A DNA stretch of 6,087 bases from Pseudomonadota bacterium (GCA_021812845.1 JAKAML010000088.1:1-6087), one strand, 5' to 3'; counted from the first letter of the stretch, positions 1-6,087 are shown. The notes: generated by a model from the sequence alone, not told the origin. Program-made: numbers and translations.

Positions 1-30
1 CAGCTTTCGCTCCTTGCCGAGGTCAAGTAG
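1..30 (+). CDS. C-terminal end of an upstream gene, possibly amidophosphoribosyltransferase PurF (partial)
   Basis: Frame 1 reads QLSLLAEVK followed by a TAG stop at 28-30, so nine codons of a plus-strand gene entering from the left are visible. From memory, a tail like QLSLLAE occurs at the end of alphaproteobacterial PurF, the enzyme that makes phosphoribosylamine from PRPP and glutamine in the first step of purine synthesis. I also recall purF lying just before a short-chain dehydrogenase gene in many Rhizobiales, as here. Both points are recall, not a search, and nine residues cannot prove identity. The reading frame itself could be a chance open stretch, although a stop followed by a non-coding-looking gap supports a real gene end. 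Confidence 0.4.
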   Translation, partial: QLSLLAEVK

Positions 31-76
31 CGCCCGCCCCGCCGCGGCCGGCTGCGATCCCTGCGAAACCATGTCC

Positions 77-96
77 GTGCGGCCGGCTTGCCGCAC
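77..96 (+). terminator. Candidate hairpin after the upstream gene
   Basis: GTGCGGC (77-83) and GCCGCAC (90-96) form a perfect 7-bp inverted repeat around a 6-base loop. It starts 46 bases after the TAG at 28-30 and lies 88 bases before the dehydrogenase start. No T tract follows it, so it is not a classical intrinsic terminator. It could be a U-less terminator, a mRNA-stabilising hairpin or an operator. In DNA of this GC content, 7-bp stems also arise by chance. Confidence 0.3.
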
Positions 97-174
97 CCGC
101 CCCGTCGCGGCTACGACACGCGGAGCGACGGGTGACCGCCAGGCGGCGAGCCGGGTGCGGTCGACAGCGAGGGC

Positions 175-179
175 GAGGA
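175..179 (+). promoter_or_regulatory. Ribosome binding site of the dehydrogenase gene
   Basis: GAGGA sits five bases before the ATG at 185. This decides the start: the frame is open back to position 14 and has another ATG at 71, but the extra residues are Arg-rich and unlike the family, while the protein from 185 begins with the usual short lead into the VTGASRGIG motif. Confidence 0.7.
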
Positions 180-184
180 CGGCG

Positions 185-940
185 ATGGCGACGACGAAGC
201 GGCTCGACGGGCGGATCGCCCTGGTCACCGGGGCATCGCGCGGCATCGGTCGGGCGGTCGCGCTCGCAATGGCCCGGGACGGCGCGCACGTCATCGTCAC
301 CGGCCGCGTCGGCGGCGCGCTCGAGGAGCTCGACGACGAGATCCGCGCGAAGGGCGGCACCGCCACGCTGCTGCAGCTCGACCTGCGCAAGGGCGAGCGC
401 GTCGACCAGCTCGGCCCGACGATCTACCAGCGCTGGGGCAGGCTCGACATCCTGGTCGGAAACGCCGGCACGCTCGGCCCGCTGTCGCCCCTGGCGCACG
501 TCACCGAGGCGGCGTGGACGCAGGTGATCGAGACCAACCTCTCGGCCAACTGGCGGCTGATCCGGACCCTCGATCCGCTGCTGCAGCGCTCCGATGCCGG
601 CCGCGCGATCTTCGTCACCTCGGGCGCTGCCAGCGGCCAGTTCGCCTATTGGGGACCCTATGCGGTGTCCAAGGCCGGGCTCGAGGTGCTGGCCCGCACC
701 TACGCGCTCGAGGTCGAGACGACGAAGGTCCGCGTCAATCTCGTCAATCCGGGGCCGGTCCGCACCCAGATGCGCGCCAAGGCCTTTCCCGGCGAGAAGC
801 CAGAGTCGCTGCCGGCGCCGGAGGAGCTCGCGCCGCTGTTCGTCGAGCTGGCGAGCCCCGCCTGCGCCTTCAACGGCCGCACGTTCAGCTTCCGCGAGTG
901 GCTGACGGCGCGCCGGCCGGCGCCGGCCGACGGCGGCTGA
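185..940 (+). CDS. SDR family NAD(P)-dependent oxidoreductase, YciK-like
   Basis: This is a 251-residue classical short-chain dehydrogenase/reductase, a soluble Rossmann-fold enzyme that oxidises or reduces a carbonyl/alcohol using NAD(H) or NADP(H). The cofactor glycine motif TGASRGIG is at residues 15-22, NAG at 93-95, structural Asn at 118 (ETNLS), catalytic Ser146, Tyr159 and Lys163 (YAVSK), and the NPG turn at 188-190. All key residues are present and the length is normal. The stretch from SDAG (136-139) through the Tyr site to RTQMRAKAFPGEKPE resembles E. coli YciK as I remember it, so it probably belongs to that poorly characterised group; its substrate cannot be deduced. A ribosome binding site supports the start at 185. 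It lies downstream of a possible purF and converges on the minus-strand operon. The C-terminus ends in a Pro/Ala/Arg-rich tail encoded by a tandem repeat. Confidence 0.93.
   Translation: MATTKRLDGRIALVTGASRGIGRAVALAMARDGAHVIVTGRVGGALEELDDEIRAKGGTATLLQLDLRKGERVDQLGPTIYQRWGRLDILVGNAGTLGPLSPLAHVTEAAWTQVIETNLSANWRLIRTLDPLLQRSDAGRAIFVTSGAASGQFAYWGPYAVSKAGLEVLARTYALEVETTKVRVNLVNPGPVRTQMRAKAFPGEKPESLPAPEELAPLFVELASPACAFNGRTFSFREWLTARRPAPADGG
910..929 (+). repeat. 10-bp perfect tandem repeat in the 3' end of the SDR gene
   Basis: GCGCCGGCCG occurs twice back to back (910-919 and 920-929), nine bases before the stop codon, and encodes part of the ARRPAPADGG tail. The unit is not a multiple of three, so gain or loss of one copy would shift the frame at the very end of the protein. 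Confidence 0.7.
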
Positions 941-960
941 AGCCGGTTCTCGGCCCGGCT
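941..960. terminator. Candidate shared hairpin between convergent genes
   Basis: AGCCGG (941-946) and CCGGCT (955-960) are perfect inverted repeats around an 8-base loop. The hairpin starts directly after the TGA of the dehydrogenase gene (938-940) and lies seven bases beyond the stop of the opposing hydrolase gene (968-970). Its position in a 27-bp convergent gap suits a bidirectional terminator. Neither strand has a T tract after the stem, so termination without U-run or by Rho is equally possible. Confidence 0.4.
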
Positions 961-967
961 CGCCCCG

Positions 968-1765
968 TCACTCGAACGCGATCACCATGCCGTCGTAGGC
1001 GGGCTCGACATGGGGCGGCAGCGCGCGGCGCAGAGTGTCGTAGTCGAGATCGGTCGTCATGTGGGTCAGGACGGCCCGGCGCGGCTTCAGGATCTCGATC
1101 CAGGCGAGCGCCTGCTTGACGTTGAAGTGGCTCGGGTGCGGCGCGTGCCTGAGCGCGTCGACGATCCAGATTTCGAGCCCGGAGAGCAGCGCCTGCGAGG
1201 CCTCGGGCAGGGCGCTGATGTCGGGCGAATAGGCGAGCGCACCGACGCGGAAGCCGAGCGAGGGGATGTCACCGTGGACCTGCGGGATCGGCACCGCCTC
1301 GATTACGCCCGCCGGACCCTCGATGCGGATCGGCTGCGACGGGTCGATGGCGCGCGATTTGAGGATCGGCGCATAGCTCGAGCCGGGCGGCGTCTCGAAG
1401 CAGTAGCCGAACCGCTGCTCTAGGCTCTGCTGGGTCGCCGGATCGGCGTGGATCTCGATCCGCCGCTTCATGGCGTAGGCGACCATCCTGAGGTCGTCGA
1501 TGCCGTGCGTGTGGTCGGCGTGGTCGTGGGTGTAGATCACGCCGTCGAGCGCCTCGCAACGGACGGACAGGAGCTGCTCGCGCAGGTCGGGCGAGGTGTC
1601 GATCAGGACCGCCGTGCGGCGTCCGCCGTCGAGCCGCTCGACCAGCGCCGACGAGCGCAGGCGGCGGTTTCGGGGATTGGCGGGATCGCACTGGCCCCAC
1701 ATCGCGCCGATGCGCGGCACGCCGCCGGACGAGCCGCAGCCGAGGATCGTGAAGCGATGGCTCAT
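968..1765 (-). CDS. MBL-fold metal-dependent hydrolase, PhnP-like
   Basis: This is a 265-residue single-domain metallo-beta-lactamase-fold protein. The metal-binding signature THDHADH places ligands at His80, His82, Asp84 and His85; further likely ligands are His164 (PQVHGD), bridging Asp182 (YSPDIS) and His235 (LTHMTTD). The N-terminus, with LGCGSSGGVPRIG (8-20), WGQCDP (23-28) and a downstream RNRRLRSS, is typical of the group annotated as PhnP/phosphoribosyl cyclic phosphodiesterase-like or PqqB-like hydrolases. No phosphonate-lyase or PQQ genes lie nearby, and the CxCxxC structural zinc site I recall for true PhnP is not visible, so the substrate is open; a phosphodiester is the reasonable guess. 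The start overlaps the tatD stop as ATGA (4 bp), and GGAG at 1776-1779 inside tatD, 10 bases upstream, can serve as ribosome binding site. It is the last gene of the operon. The frame stays open far upstream through tatD, but only the part from 1765 is family-like. Confidence 0.92.
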   Translation of the reverse strand: MSHRFTILGCGSSGGVPRIGAMWGQCDPANPRNRRLRSSALVERLDGGRRTAVLIDTSPDLREQLLSVRCEALDGVIYTHDHADHTHGIDDLRMVAYAMKRRIEIHADPATQQSLEQRFGYCFETPPGSSYAPILKSRAIDPSQPIRIEGPAGVIEAVPIPQVHGDIPSLGFRVGALAYSPDISALPEASQALLSGLEIWIVDALRHAPHPSHFNVKQALAWIEILKPRRAVLTHMTTDLDYDTLRRALPPHVEPAYDGMVIAFE

Positions 1766-2580
1766 GCGTCGGCCGCTCCGGCGCCCGTGCCCGCCGATGA
1801 CGGCGGTCGAGCCTTCTCGAACAGGCGGAAGAAGTTGGCCGTCGTGGCGGCCGCGAAGGCCTCGGGCGTGAGGCCCCTCGCGCCGGCGATGGCGGCCGCC
1901 GTGTGCACGACGTAGGCTGGCTCGTTGGTCCGCCCGCGGTGCGGCTCGGGGGCGAGGAACGGCGCGTCGGTCTCGACCAGGATGCGGTCGAGCGGGATCT
2001 CGGCGGCGATGGCGCGCAGCTCCTCGGCCTTCCTGAAGCTCGCGACGCCGGAGAACGAGACGTAGAGGCCGAGCTCGACCGCGCGCAGCGCGAGCCGCCG
2101 CCCGCCGGTGAAGCAGTGCAGGATCGCCGGGAACGCCCCCTTGGCGTGCTCGTCCTCGAGGATCGCCTGGGTAGCCTCGTCGGCGTCGCGGGTGTGGATC
2201 TCGAGCGGCAGCCCGGTCTCGCGCGCCGCGGCGATGTGCCGGCGGAAGCCCTCGGCCTGCGCCTCCGGGGAGGCGTGGCGGTAGAAGTAGTCGAGCCCCG
2301 CCTCGCCGATCGCGACCACCTTGGGATGGCGCGAGAGGCGGACGATCTCGGCCGTCTCGATGCCGCGCTCCTCGTCGGCCTGATGGGGATGGGTGCCGAC
2401 CGAGCACCAGACGTCGGGGAAGCGCTCGGCGATGTCGAGGATGTCGGGCAGGCGACGGATGCGCGTCGAGATCGTCACCAGCGTGCCGACGCCCGCGGCC
2501 GCCGCGCGCTCGACGACGCCGTCGAGGTCGGAGGCGAACTGCGGGAAGTCGAGATGGCAATGATGATCGACGAGCATCAT
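1762..2580 (-). CDS. tatD: TatD family metal-dependent hydrolase (DNase)
   Basis: This is a 272-residue TIM-barrel amidohydrolase-superfamily protein of the TatD/YcfH type. Members are Mg/Mn-dependent nucleases, with 3'-5' exonuclease activity shown for E. coli TatD. Visible metal ligands are His7 and His9 (DHHCHLDF), Glu93 (IGEAGLDY), His129 (EIHTRDA), His155 (LHCFTGG) and Asp205 ([14 protein letters not shown]). The motif order and length fit the family; the last dozen residues are an Ala/Gly-rich tail with no motif. There are two adjacent ATG codons (2580 and 2577). I chose 2580 because it makes an ATGA overlap with the metG stop, with GGGTGA (2587-2592) six bases upstream; starting at 2577 is equally possible and would give the common MLVDxHCHLD beginning. 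No tatABC genes are present; the name does not imply a role in Tat export. YcfH-like proteins often sit next to holB/tmk, as here. Confidence 0.94.
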   Translation of the reverse strand: MMLVDHHCHLDFPQFASDLDGVVERAAAAGVGTLVTISTRIRRLPDILDIAERFPDVWCSVGTHPHQADEERGIETAEIVRLSRHPKVVAIGEAGLDYFYRHASPEAQAEGFRRHIAAARETGLPLEIHTRDADEATQAILEDEHAKGAFPAILHCFTGGRRLALRAVELGLYVSFSGVASFRKAEELRAIAAEIPLDRILVETDAPFLAPEPHRGRTNEPAYVVHTAAAIAGARGLTPEAFAAATTANFFRLFEKARPPSSAGTGAGAADA

Positions 2581-4241
2581 GGGTCGTCACCCGGCGACCT
2601 GGCCAGCTTCTGGCGCGCCTGGCTCTCGGCCCTCCTTGCGGCCTTGGCCGCCTTGGCCGCCGCCTGCGCCTCGGCGGACTGGGTTCCGGCCTTCTGCGCC
2701 TCGGCGGCGGGATCGACATAGCGCGGGAAAACGCCCTGCGGCTCGGGCAGCGCCGTGCCGGGCTTCAGGCGGCCTGCCGACCCGAGGCGTGCGAACGTCC
2801 GGGCCGCGTCTTCCGGCACCGCGAGCAGATCGAGCAGCTTCGAGGCCGAGCGCGGCATGACCGGCTGGACCAGGATCGCGAGCTGGCGGACGACCTCGGC
2901 CGTGACGTAGAGGATCGTTCCCTTGCGCTCCAACGGCAGCGCCTTGTCGAACGGCTTCTCCGAAGCGAAATACCGGTCCGCCTCGCCGATCACCTCCCAC
3001 ACCGCATCGAGCCAGCTCTTGATCGCCTGCCGGTCCATCGCGGCGCGGGCCGTCGCATGGAGCGCGTCGGCCTTGGCCATGAGCGCCGTGTCGGCTGCGG
3101 TGAACGGCCCTGGCTGCGGCACCCGCCCTCCGAAGTTCTTCGCGATCATCGCCAGCGACCGCTGGGCGAGGTTGCCGAGGCCGTTGGCGAGGTCGGCGTT
3201 GATGCGGGTCGCGATCGCCTCGGGCGAATAGTTGCCGTCCTGGCCGAACGCCACCTCGCGCAGGAAGAAGTAGCGCAGCTGGTCGACGCCGTAGTGCTCG
3301 GCGAGCGCGAACGGGTCGAGCACGTTGCCGACCGACTTCGACATCTTCTCGCCCTTGACGAGCACGAACCCGTGGCCGAACACGCGCCTGGGCAGCGGGA
3401 GCCCCGCGCTCATCAGGAATGCCGGCCAATAGATGGCGTGGAAGCGGACGATGTCCTTGCCGATGACGTGCACGTCGGCCGGCCAGTACGCCTCGCGCTT
3501 GTCGCCGCCGCCGAGCACGCCGGTCGCCGTGACGTAGTTGTTGAGCGCGTCGATCCACACGTACATGACGTGACCGGGATGGCCCGGAACCGGAATGCCC
3601 CAGTCGAGCGTGGTCCGCGAGATCGACAGATCCTCGAGCCCGCTGCCGACGAAGCTCACGACCTCGTTCCTTCGTTCCGGCGGCAGGATGAAGTCGGGGT
3701 TCGCGGCGTAGTGGTCGAGCAAGGGCTGCTGATACTTCGAGAGCCGGAAGAAGAACGTCTCCTCCTCGGTCCATTCGACCTCGGTTCCCGTCGGCGTCGC
3801 GTAGCGCCTGCCGTCCCTGATCTCGGTCTCGCTTTCCTTGTAGAAGGTCTCGTCGCGGACCGAGTACCAGCCGCCGTACTTCTTGAGATAGATGTCTCCG
3901 GCCGCGGCCATCCGCCGCCAGAGCTCCTGGCACGCCGCATGGTGGCGCGCCTCGGTGGTGCGGATGAAGTCGTCGTTCGACAGATCGAGCACGCGCGCCA
4001 TCTCGCGGAAGCGCGCCGCGTTGCGGTCGGCGAGCGCGCGCGGCGTGATCCCTTCCCTGGCCGCGGTCTGCTTCATCTTGAGGCCGTGCTCGTCGGTCCC
4101 CGTCAGGAACAGCACCGACTTCCCGTCGCAGCGCTCGAAGCGCGCGATGGCATCGGTCGCGATCGCCTCGTAGGCGTGGCCGACGTGCGGCACGCCGTTC
4201 GGGTAGGAGATCGCGGTCGTGATGTAGAACTTCTCAGCCAC
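2577..4241 (-). CDS. metG: Methionine--tRNA ligase
   Basis: Methionyl-tRNA synthetase, 554 residues, charges initiator and elongator tRNA-Met in the cytoplasm using ATP. It is a class I enzyme: the HIGH motif is HVGH at 19-22 after ISYPNGVP, and the KMSKS motif is at 299-303 ([10 protein letters not shown]). The GTDEHG loop is at 48-53, and [17 protein letters not shown] (323-339) leads into the helical anticodon-binding domain. Only two cysteines are present (Cys38, Cys104), so the zinc knuckle of the E. coli type is absent, as I recall for Rhizobiales enzymes (residues 123-170, [17 protein letters not shown]). There is no Trbp111-like C-terminal domain; instead residues 512-548 form an Ala/Gln/Lys/Arg-rich, probably helical tail. 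The start is GTG at 4241, with GGAGGA nine bases upstream; no ATG fits nearby and homology begins at [15 protein letters not shown]. It lies 43 bp after holB and overlaps tatD by 4 bp. Confidence 0.96.
   Translation of the reverse strand: MAEKFYITTAISYPNGVPHVGHAYEAIATDAIARFERCDGKSVLFLTGTDEHGLKMKQTAAREGITPRALADRNAARFREMARVLDLSNDDFIRTTEARHHAACQELWRRMAAAGDIYLKKYGGWYSVRDETFYKESETEIRDGRRYATPTGTEVEWTEEETFFFRLSKYQQPLLDHYAANPDFILPPERRNEVVSFVGSGLEDLSISRTTLDWGIPVPGHPGHVMYVWIDALNNYVTATGVLGGGDKREAYWPADVHVIGKDIVRFHAIYWPAFLMSAGLPLPRRVFGHGFVLVKGEKMSKSVGNVLDPFALAEHYGVDQLRYFFLREVAFGQDGNYSPEAIATRINADLANGLGNLAQRSLAMIAKNFGGRVPQPGPFTAADTALMAKADALHATARAAMDRQAIKSWLDAVWEVIGEADRYFASEKPFDKALPLERKGTILYVTAEVVRQLAILVQPVMPRSASKLLDLLAVPEDAARTFARLGSAGRLKPGTALPEPQGVFPRYVDPAAEAQKAGTQSAEAQAAAKAAKAARRAESQARQKLARSPGDDP
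2641..2707 (-). repeat. Short direct repeats encoding the MetG C-terminal tail
   Basis: On the plus strand GCCTTGGCC is repeated in tandem (2641-2649, 2650-2658), and CTGCGCCTCGGCGG occurs at 2664-2677 and again at 2694-2707, exactly 30 bases apart. The second pair encodes AEAQ twice, ten residues apart (513-516 and 523-526), and the first encodes the AAKAAKAA part. The repeats keep the frame, pointing to growth of a low-complexity helix by in-frame duplication. Confidence 0.7.
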
Positions 4242-4250
4242 TGGGTGGCG

Positions 4251-4256
4251 TCCTCC
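4251..4256 (-). promoter_or_regulatory. Ribosome binding site of metG
   Basis: The minus strand reads GGAGGA here, nine bases before the GTG at 4241. It is the strongest Shine-Dalgarno match in the operon and fixes the GTG start of metG. It lies in the 43-bp holB-metG gap (4242-4284), in which I see no other signal; a GC-rich stretch without a T run makes a terminator there unlikely. Confidence 0.8.
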
Positions 4257-4284
4257 GGGCGGGACGGGAAGGGTGCCGGCGCGG

Positions 4285-5406
4285 TCAGGCTCGCGCGGCG
4301 GCCTCCAGCTCGCGCACCGTGTCGATGATGAGCGCCTTCCGGTCGAGATTGAGCGCGACGGTTTCCGCCTTCGCGCGCGCCACTCTTTCCCACAGCTCCG
4401 CAAACGTGGCAAGCCGGGCCGGTCCCACGAGCCGCCGGGCGATGCCGTGCGGGTCGTCGCCGTCGCGTTCCGTCGCGGCGGCGCGCGTCCAGGTCGCGAG
4501 CGCGTCGAGGACGAGATCGAAGAAGAGCTCGAACCGCTGCTCGGCGGCCGTCCCGCCGAGCTCGTCCGCGAGCTGGTGCACGGCGCCCCAGTCGACCGCC
4601 GGCAATCCTTTCGCCAGCGTCTCGATCCAGGCGTGGAGCGCGAGCCCGCCGCCGGCGTCGAGCGCCAGAACCCGGCGCACGCTGCCGCGCGCCAGCCGCT
4701 CGAGAACGGCCCAGTCGGCGGGCGACGGCTCCCCGGCCCGATCGCTGGCGGCCAACGCCTGCCGGACCGCACGGCGCAGCGGCTCGCGCCCGAGCGGGGC
4801 GAGATCGAGGGTCCGGCAGCGCGAGCGGATTGTCGGCAGGAGCCGCCCCGGCTCGGACGAGACGAGCAGGAACACCGTCCGCGGCGGCGGCTCCTCCAGC
4901 GATTTGAGGAGTGCGTTGGCCGCGTTGACGTTGAGCTCGTCGGCGCTGTCGACGATCACGACCCGCCACGCGCCCTCCCCCGCCGACAGCGCGAGGAACG
5001 AGCGCAGCCGGCGCACCTCGTCGACCGGGATGGTAGCCGGAAACCGCTTGTCCTTCAGGTTGTAGGCGCGTCGGATGACGAGCAGCCCAGGATGCGACAG
5101 CGCCCGCACCTGCCGCGTCGCGGCCGTGGCCTCGCCGGGCGCGAGGCCGGTCGCCGACTGCCGTTCGGCGGGGTTCGCGAAGAGGTGGCGGGCGAAGCGA
5201 TAGGCGAGGGTCGCCTTGCCGATGCCGTCAGGTCCGGCGATCAGCCAGCCGTGATGCAGGCGGCCCGCAGCGACGCTCTCGCCGAGCATCGCCTCGACAT
5301 CCTCGTGTCCGAACAGATCCTTGGTCGCGCGCGGGTGGGGGAAGCCCTCGAGCCGATCCGCCTCCGGCAACTCCTCGATCTCGATCGTCTGCGGCGCGCG
5401 AGCCAT
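4285..5406 (-). CDS. holB: DNA polymerase III subunit delta' (clamp loader)
   Basis: This 373-residue AAA+ protein is the delta' subunit of the clamp-loader complex, which with gamma/tau and delta opens and loads the beta sliding clamp at the replication fork. The N-terminal AAA+ domain has a P-loop-like [12 protein letters not shown] (57-68; Lys64, but Ala65 where an active ATPase has Thr/Ser), a Walker B-like stretch [11 protein letters not shown] (149-159) with [14 protein letters not shown] (161-174), and the SRC motif at 195-197, whose Arg acts in trans as arginine finger on a neighbouring subunit. The only cysteine is Cys197, so the four-Cys zinc module of E. coli delta' is missing; the equivalent region is about 82-105, ending in the retained [12 protein letters not shown] (102-113). 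Residues from about 210 form the weakly conserved helical lid and collar domains. The ATG start overlaps the tmk stop by one base (TGATG), which suggests translational coupling; a GTG one codon upstream is a less likely start. Confidence 0.93.
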   Translation of the reverse strand: MARAPQTIEIEELPEADRLEGFPHPRATKDLFGHEDVEAMLGESVAAGRLHHGWLIAGPDGIGKATLAYRFARHLFANPAERQSATGLAPGEATAATRQVRALSHPGLLVIRRAYNLKDKRFPATIPVDEVRRLRSFLALSAGEGAWRVVIVDSADELNVNAANALLKSLEEPPPRTVFLLVSSEPGRLLPTIRSRCRTLDLAPLGREPLRRAVRQALAASDRAGEPSPADWAVLERLARGSVRRVLALDAGGGLALHAWIETLAKGLPAVDWGAVHQLADELGGTAAEQRFELFFDLVLDALATWTRAAATERDGDDPHGIARRLVGPARLATFAELWERVARAKAETVALNLDRKALIIDTVRELEAAARA

Positions 5407-6032
5407 CACGACGCCCCGACGCCGAGCCGGGCACCGAGCGCCGACCAGATCGCCTCGGCAACGGTGTCCTCGCTCGCGCCGCCGTCGACGACGACACAGC
5501 GCCCGCTGTCGGCGCGGGCGATGTCGAGGAAGCCCTGGCGGATGCGCTCGTGATAGCCGACGCTCTCGGCATCGTAGCGGTTGAGGTCGCCGCGGCGCGT
5601 GGCGCGCCCGAGTCCGGTCGCGACGGGGAGGTCGAGCACGACCGTCAGGTCCGGCACGGCGGCGCGGGAGGTTGCGGCTTCGACGACGTCGATCAGCGTG
5701 CGATCGACGCCGGCGAGCACGCCCTGATAGACGCGGGTCGAATCGCTGTAGCGGTCGCAGACGACCCATCTGCCCGCGGCCAGTGCCGGGCGGATCAGCT
5801 TGTCGACGTGCTCCGCGCGCGCCGCTGCGAACAGCAGGAACTCGGCCTCGACCGCCGGCCGGCTCGACAGGATCAGTGTCCTGATCGCCTCGCCGAGCGG
5901 CGTGCCGCCGGGCTCGCGCGTCACGACGACCTCGCGGCCGGCCGCCGCCAGGCGAGCCGCCAGGCGGCGCACCTGGGTCGATTTGCCCGTGCCCTCGCCG
6001 CCTTCGAACGTGATGAACCTGCCCGCTGCCAT
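5406..6032 (-). CDS. tmk: Thymidylate kinase (dTMP kinase)
   Basis: A 208-residue P-loop kinase that converts dTMP and ATP to dTDP and ADP, the step feeding dTTP synthesis for DNA replication. The P-loop GGEGTGKST is at 11-19 (Lys17), TREPGGTPLGE at 38-48 binds the nucleotide monophosphate, DRYSDSTRVYQG at 93-104 carries the DRY motif, and the LID region 143-165 (RATRRGDLNRYDAES) contains several arginines. The P-loop has no basic residue while the LID is Arg-rich, which matches the E. coli-like class II arrangement. Length is standard. The ATG at 6032 is nine bases after the stop of the preceding gene, and an AGG (6041-6043) overlapping that stop, eight bases upstream, is a modest ribosome binding site. 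It is co-directional with holB, a widespread pairing that places two replication functions on one message. Confidence 0.96.
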   Translation of the reverse strand: MAAGRFITFEGGEGTGKSTQVRRLAARLAAAGREVVVTREPGGTPLGEAIRTLILSSRPAVEAEFLLFAAARAEHVDKLIRPALAAGRWVVCDRYSDSTRVYQGVLAGVDRTLIDVVEAATSRAAVPDLTVVLDLPVATGLGRATRRGDLNRYDAESVGYHERIRQGFLDIARADSGRCVVVDGGASEDTVAEAIWSALGARLGVGAS

Positions 6033-6041
6033 TCGCGGAAC

Positions 6042-6087
6042 CTAGAGCCGGACCCAGCGCAAGGCCAGATGCATCAGGCTGTCGAGG
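6042..6087 (-). CDS. C-terminal end of an upstream gene, possibly D-alanyl-D-alanine carboxypeptidase (partial)
   Basis: The minus strand reads LDSLMHLALRWVRL and then a TAG stop (6044-6042), nine bases before tmk. Fourteen residues with alternating hydrophobic and basic character look like an amphipathic helix. In Rhizobiales the gene before tmk is, as I recall, often dacC, a penicillin-binding-protein carboxypeptidase that trims peptidoglycan side chains and is anchored by a C-terminal amphipathic helix, which would fit. The identity rests on gene order and helix character only; the short spacing suggests it belongs to the same operon. Confidence 0.4.
   Translation of the reverse strand, partial: LDSLMHLALRWVRL

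Larger units (their letters stand above)
31..184. other. Intergenic region before the dehydrogenase gene
   Basis: This is 154 bp of very GC-rich sequence. It contains a hairpin (77-96), a 10-bp direct repeat GCGGCCGGCT at 44-53 and 79-88, and the ribosome binding site at 175-179. The best promoter-like match is CTTGCC (87-92) followed 18 bp later by CTACGA (111-116), compared with an alphaproteobacterial sigma-70 pattern near CTTGAC-N17-CTATAT. It is weak in the -10 element and its -35 lies inside the hairpin, so I do not call it as a promoter. The dehydrogenase may be transcribed from the upstream gene. Confidence 0.6.

Noticed and set aside
87..116. Sigma-70-like promoter CTTGCC-N18-CTACGA before the SDR gene
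   Set aside because: The -10 matches at only three positions and the -35 sits in a hairpin; too weak to call.
14..184. N-terminal extension of the SDR protein from a TTG at 14 or an ATG at 71
   Set aside because: The extra residues are Arg/Ala-rich with no family resemblance, third-position GC looks lower than in the gene body, and the ATG at 185 has a GAGGA site at the right distance and the usual SDR beginning.
1766..2719. Long upstream extension of the MBL hydrolase frame across tatD, giving a 583-residue protein
   Set aside because: The upstream part is Arg/Pro-rich out-of-frame translation of tatD and lacks any motif; the tatD frame there carries a complete catalytic set.
3057..4328. 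A 423-codon open frame on the plus strand opposite metG
   Set aside because: It is the mirror of a GC-rich gene: Arg/Val/Glu/Asp-rich with no motif, no ribosome binding site noted, and metG on the other strand is unmistakable.
4242..4772. Extension of metG upstream of the GTG to 4772
   Set aside because: It would run through holB in another frame, has no similarity to MetRS, and ignores the strong ribosome binding site at 4251-4256.
4273..5553. A 426-codon open frame on the plus strand opposite holB
   Set aside because: Same antisense-shadow composition; the holB motifs (P-loop, SRC) on the minus strand explain the region.
1..6087. A hidden novel system (defence island, mobile element, CRISPR, riboswitch, tRNA)
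   Set aside because: Essentially all of the window is explained by seven complete or partial housekeeping-type genes; I found no repeats array, transposase, toxin-antitoxin pair or structured RNA signature on either strand.

Overview
The window looks like ordinary core chromosome of a very GC-rich alphaproteobacterium, probably of the Hyphomicrobiales (Rhizobiales). The basis is the strong G/C bias at third codon positions, the protein subtypes (zinc-less methionyl-tRNA synthetase and DNA polymerase III delta', a thymidylate kinase with a DRYSDST-type motif) and the gene order tmk-holB-metG-tatD-MBL hydrolase, which I recall as typical of that group. The genus cannot be named from the sequence alone.

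Left part, plus strand (1-940). The first 30 bases hold the last nine codons of a gene, possibly purF. A 154-base intergenic gap follows, with one good hairpin and no convincing promoter. Then comes a complete short-chain dehydrogenase/reductase of the YciK-like kind (185-940), with a clear ribosome binding site and all catalytic residues.

Right part, minus strand (6087 down to 968). A tightly packed operon runs toward the left: the tail of an upstream gene (possibly dacC), tmk, holB, metG, tatD and a PhnP-like metallo-beta-lactamase-fold hydrolase. Spacings are 9 bp, a 1-bp overlap (TGATG), 43 bp, a 4-bp overlap (ATGA) and a 4-bp overlap (ATGA), so it is probably one transcript with translational coupling. 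The genes supply dTDP for DNA synthesis (Tmk), a clamp-loader subunit (HolB), Met-tRNA for translation (MetG), a metal-dependent nuclease (TatD) and an uncharacterised metal-dependent hydrolase. The operon converges on the dehydrogenase gene, with only 27 bp between the two stop codons and a small hairpin in that gap.

No mobile element, CRISPR array, RNA gene, phage gene or defence system is visible, and I do not see a novel system here. The points worth a second look are small: terminal repeats in two coding sequences, the loss of zinc ligands in MetG and HolB, the uncertain substrate of the metallo-beta-lactamase-fold protein, and the two intergenic hairpins.
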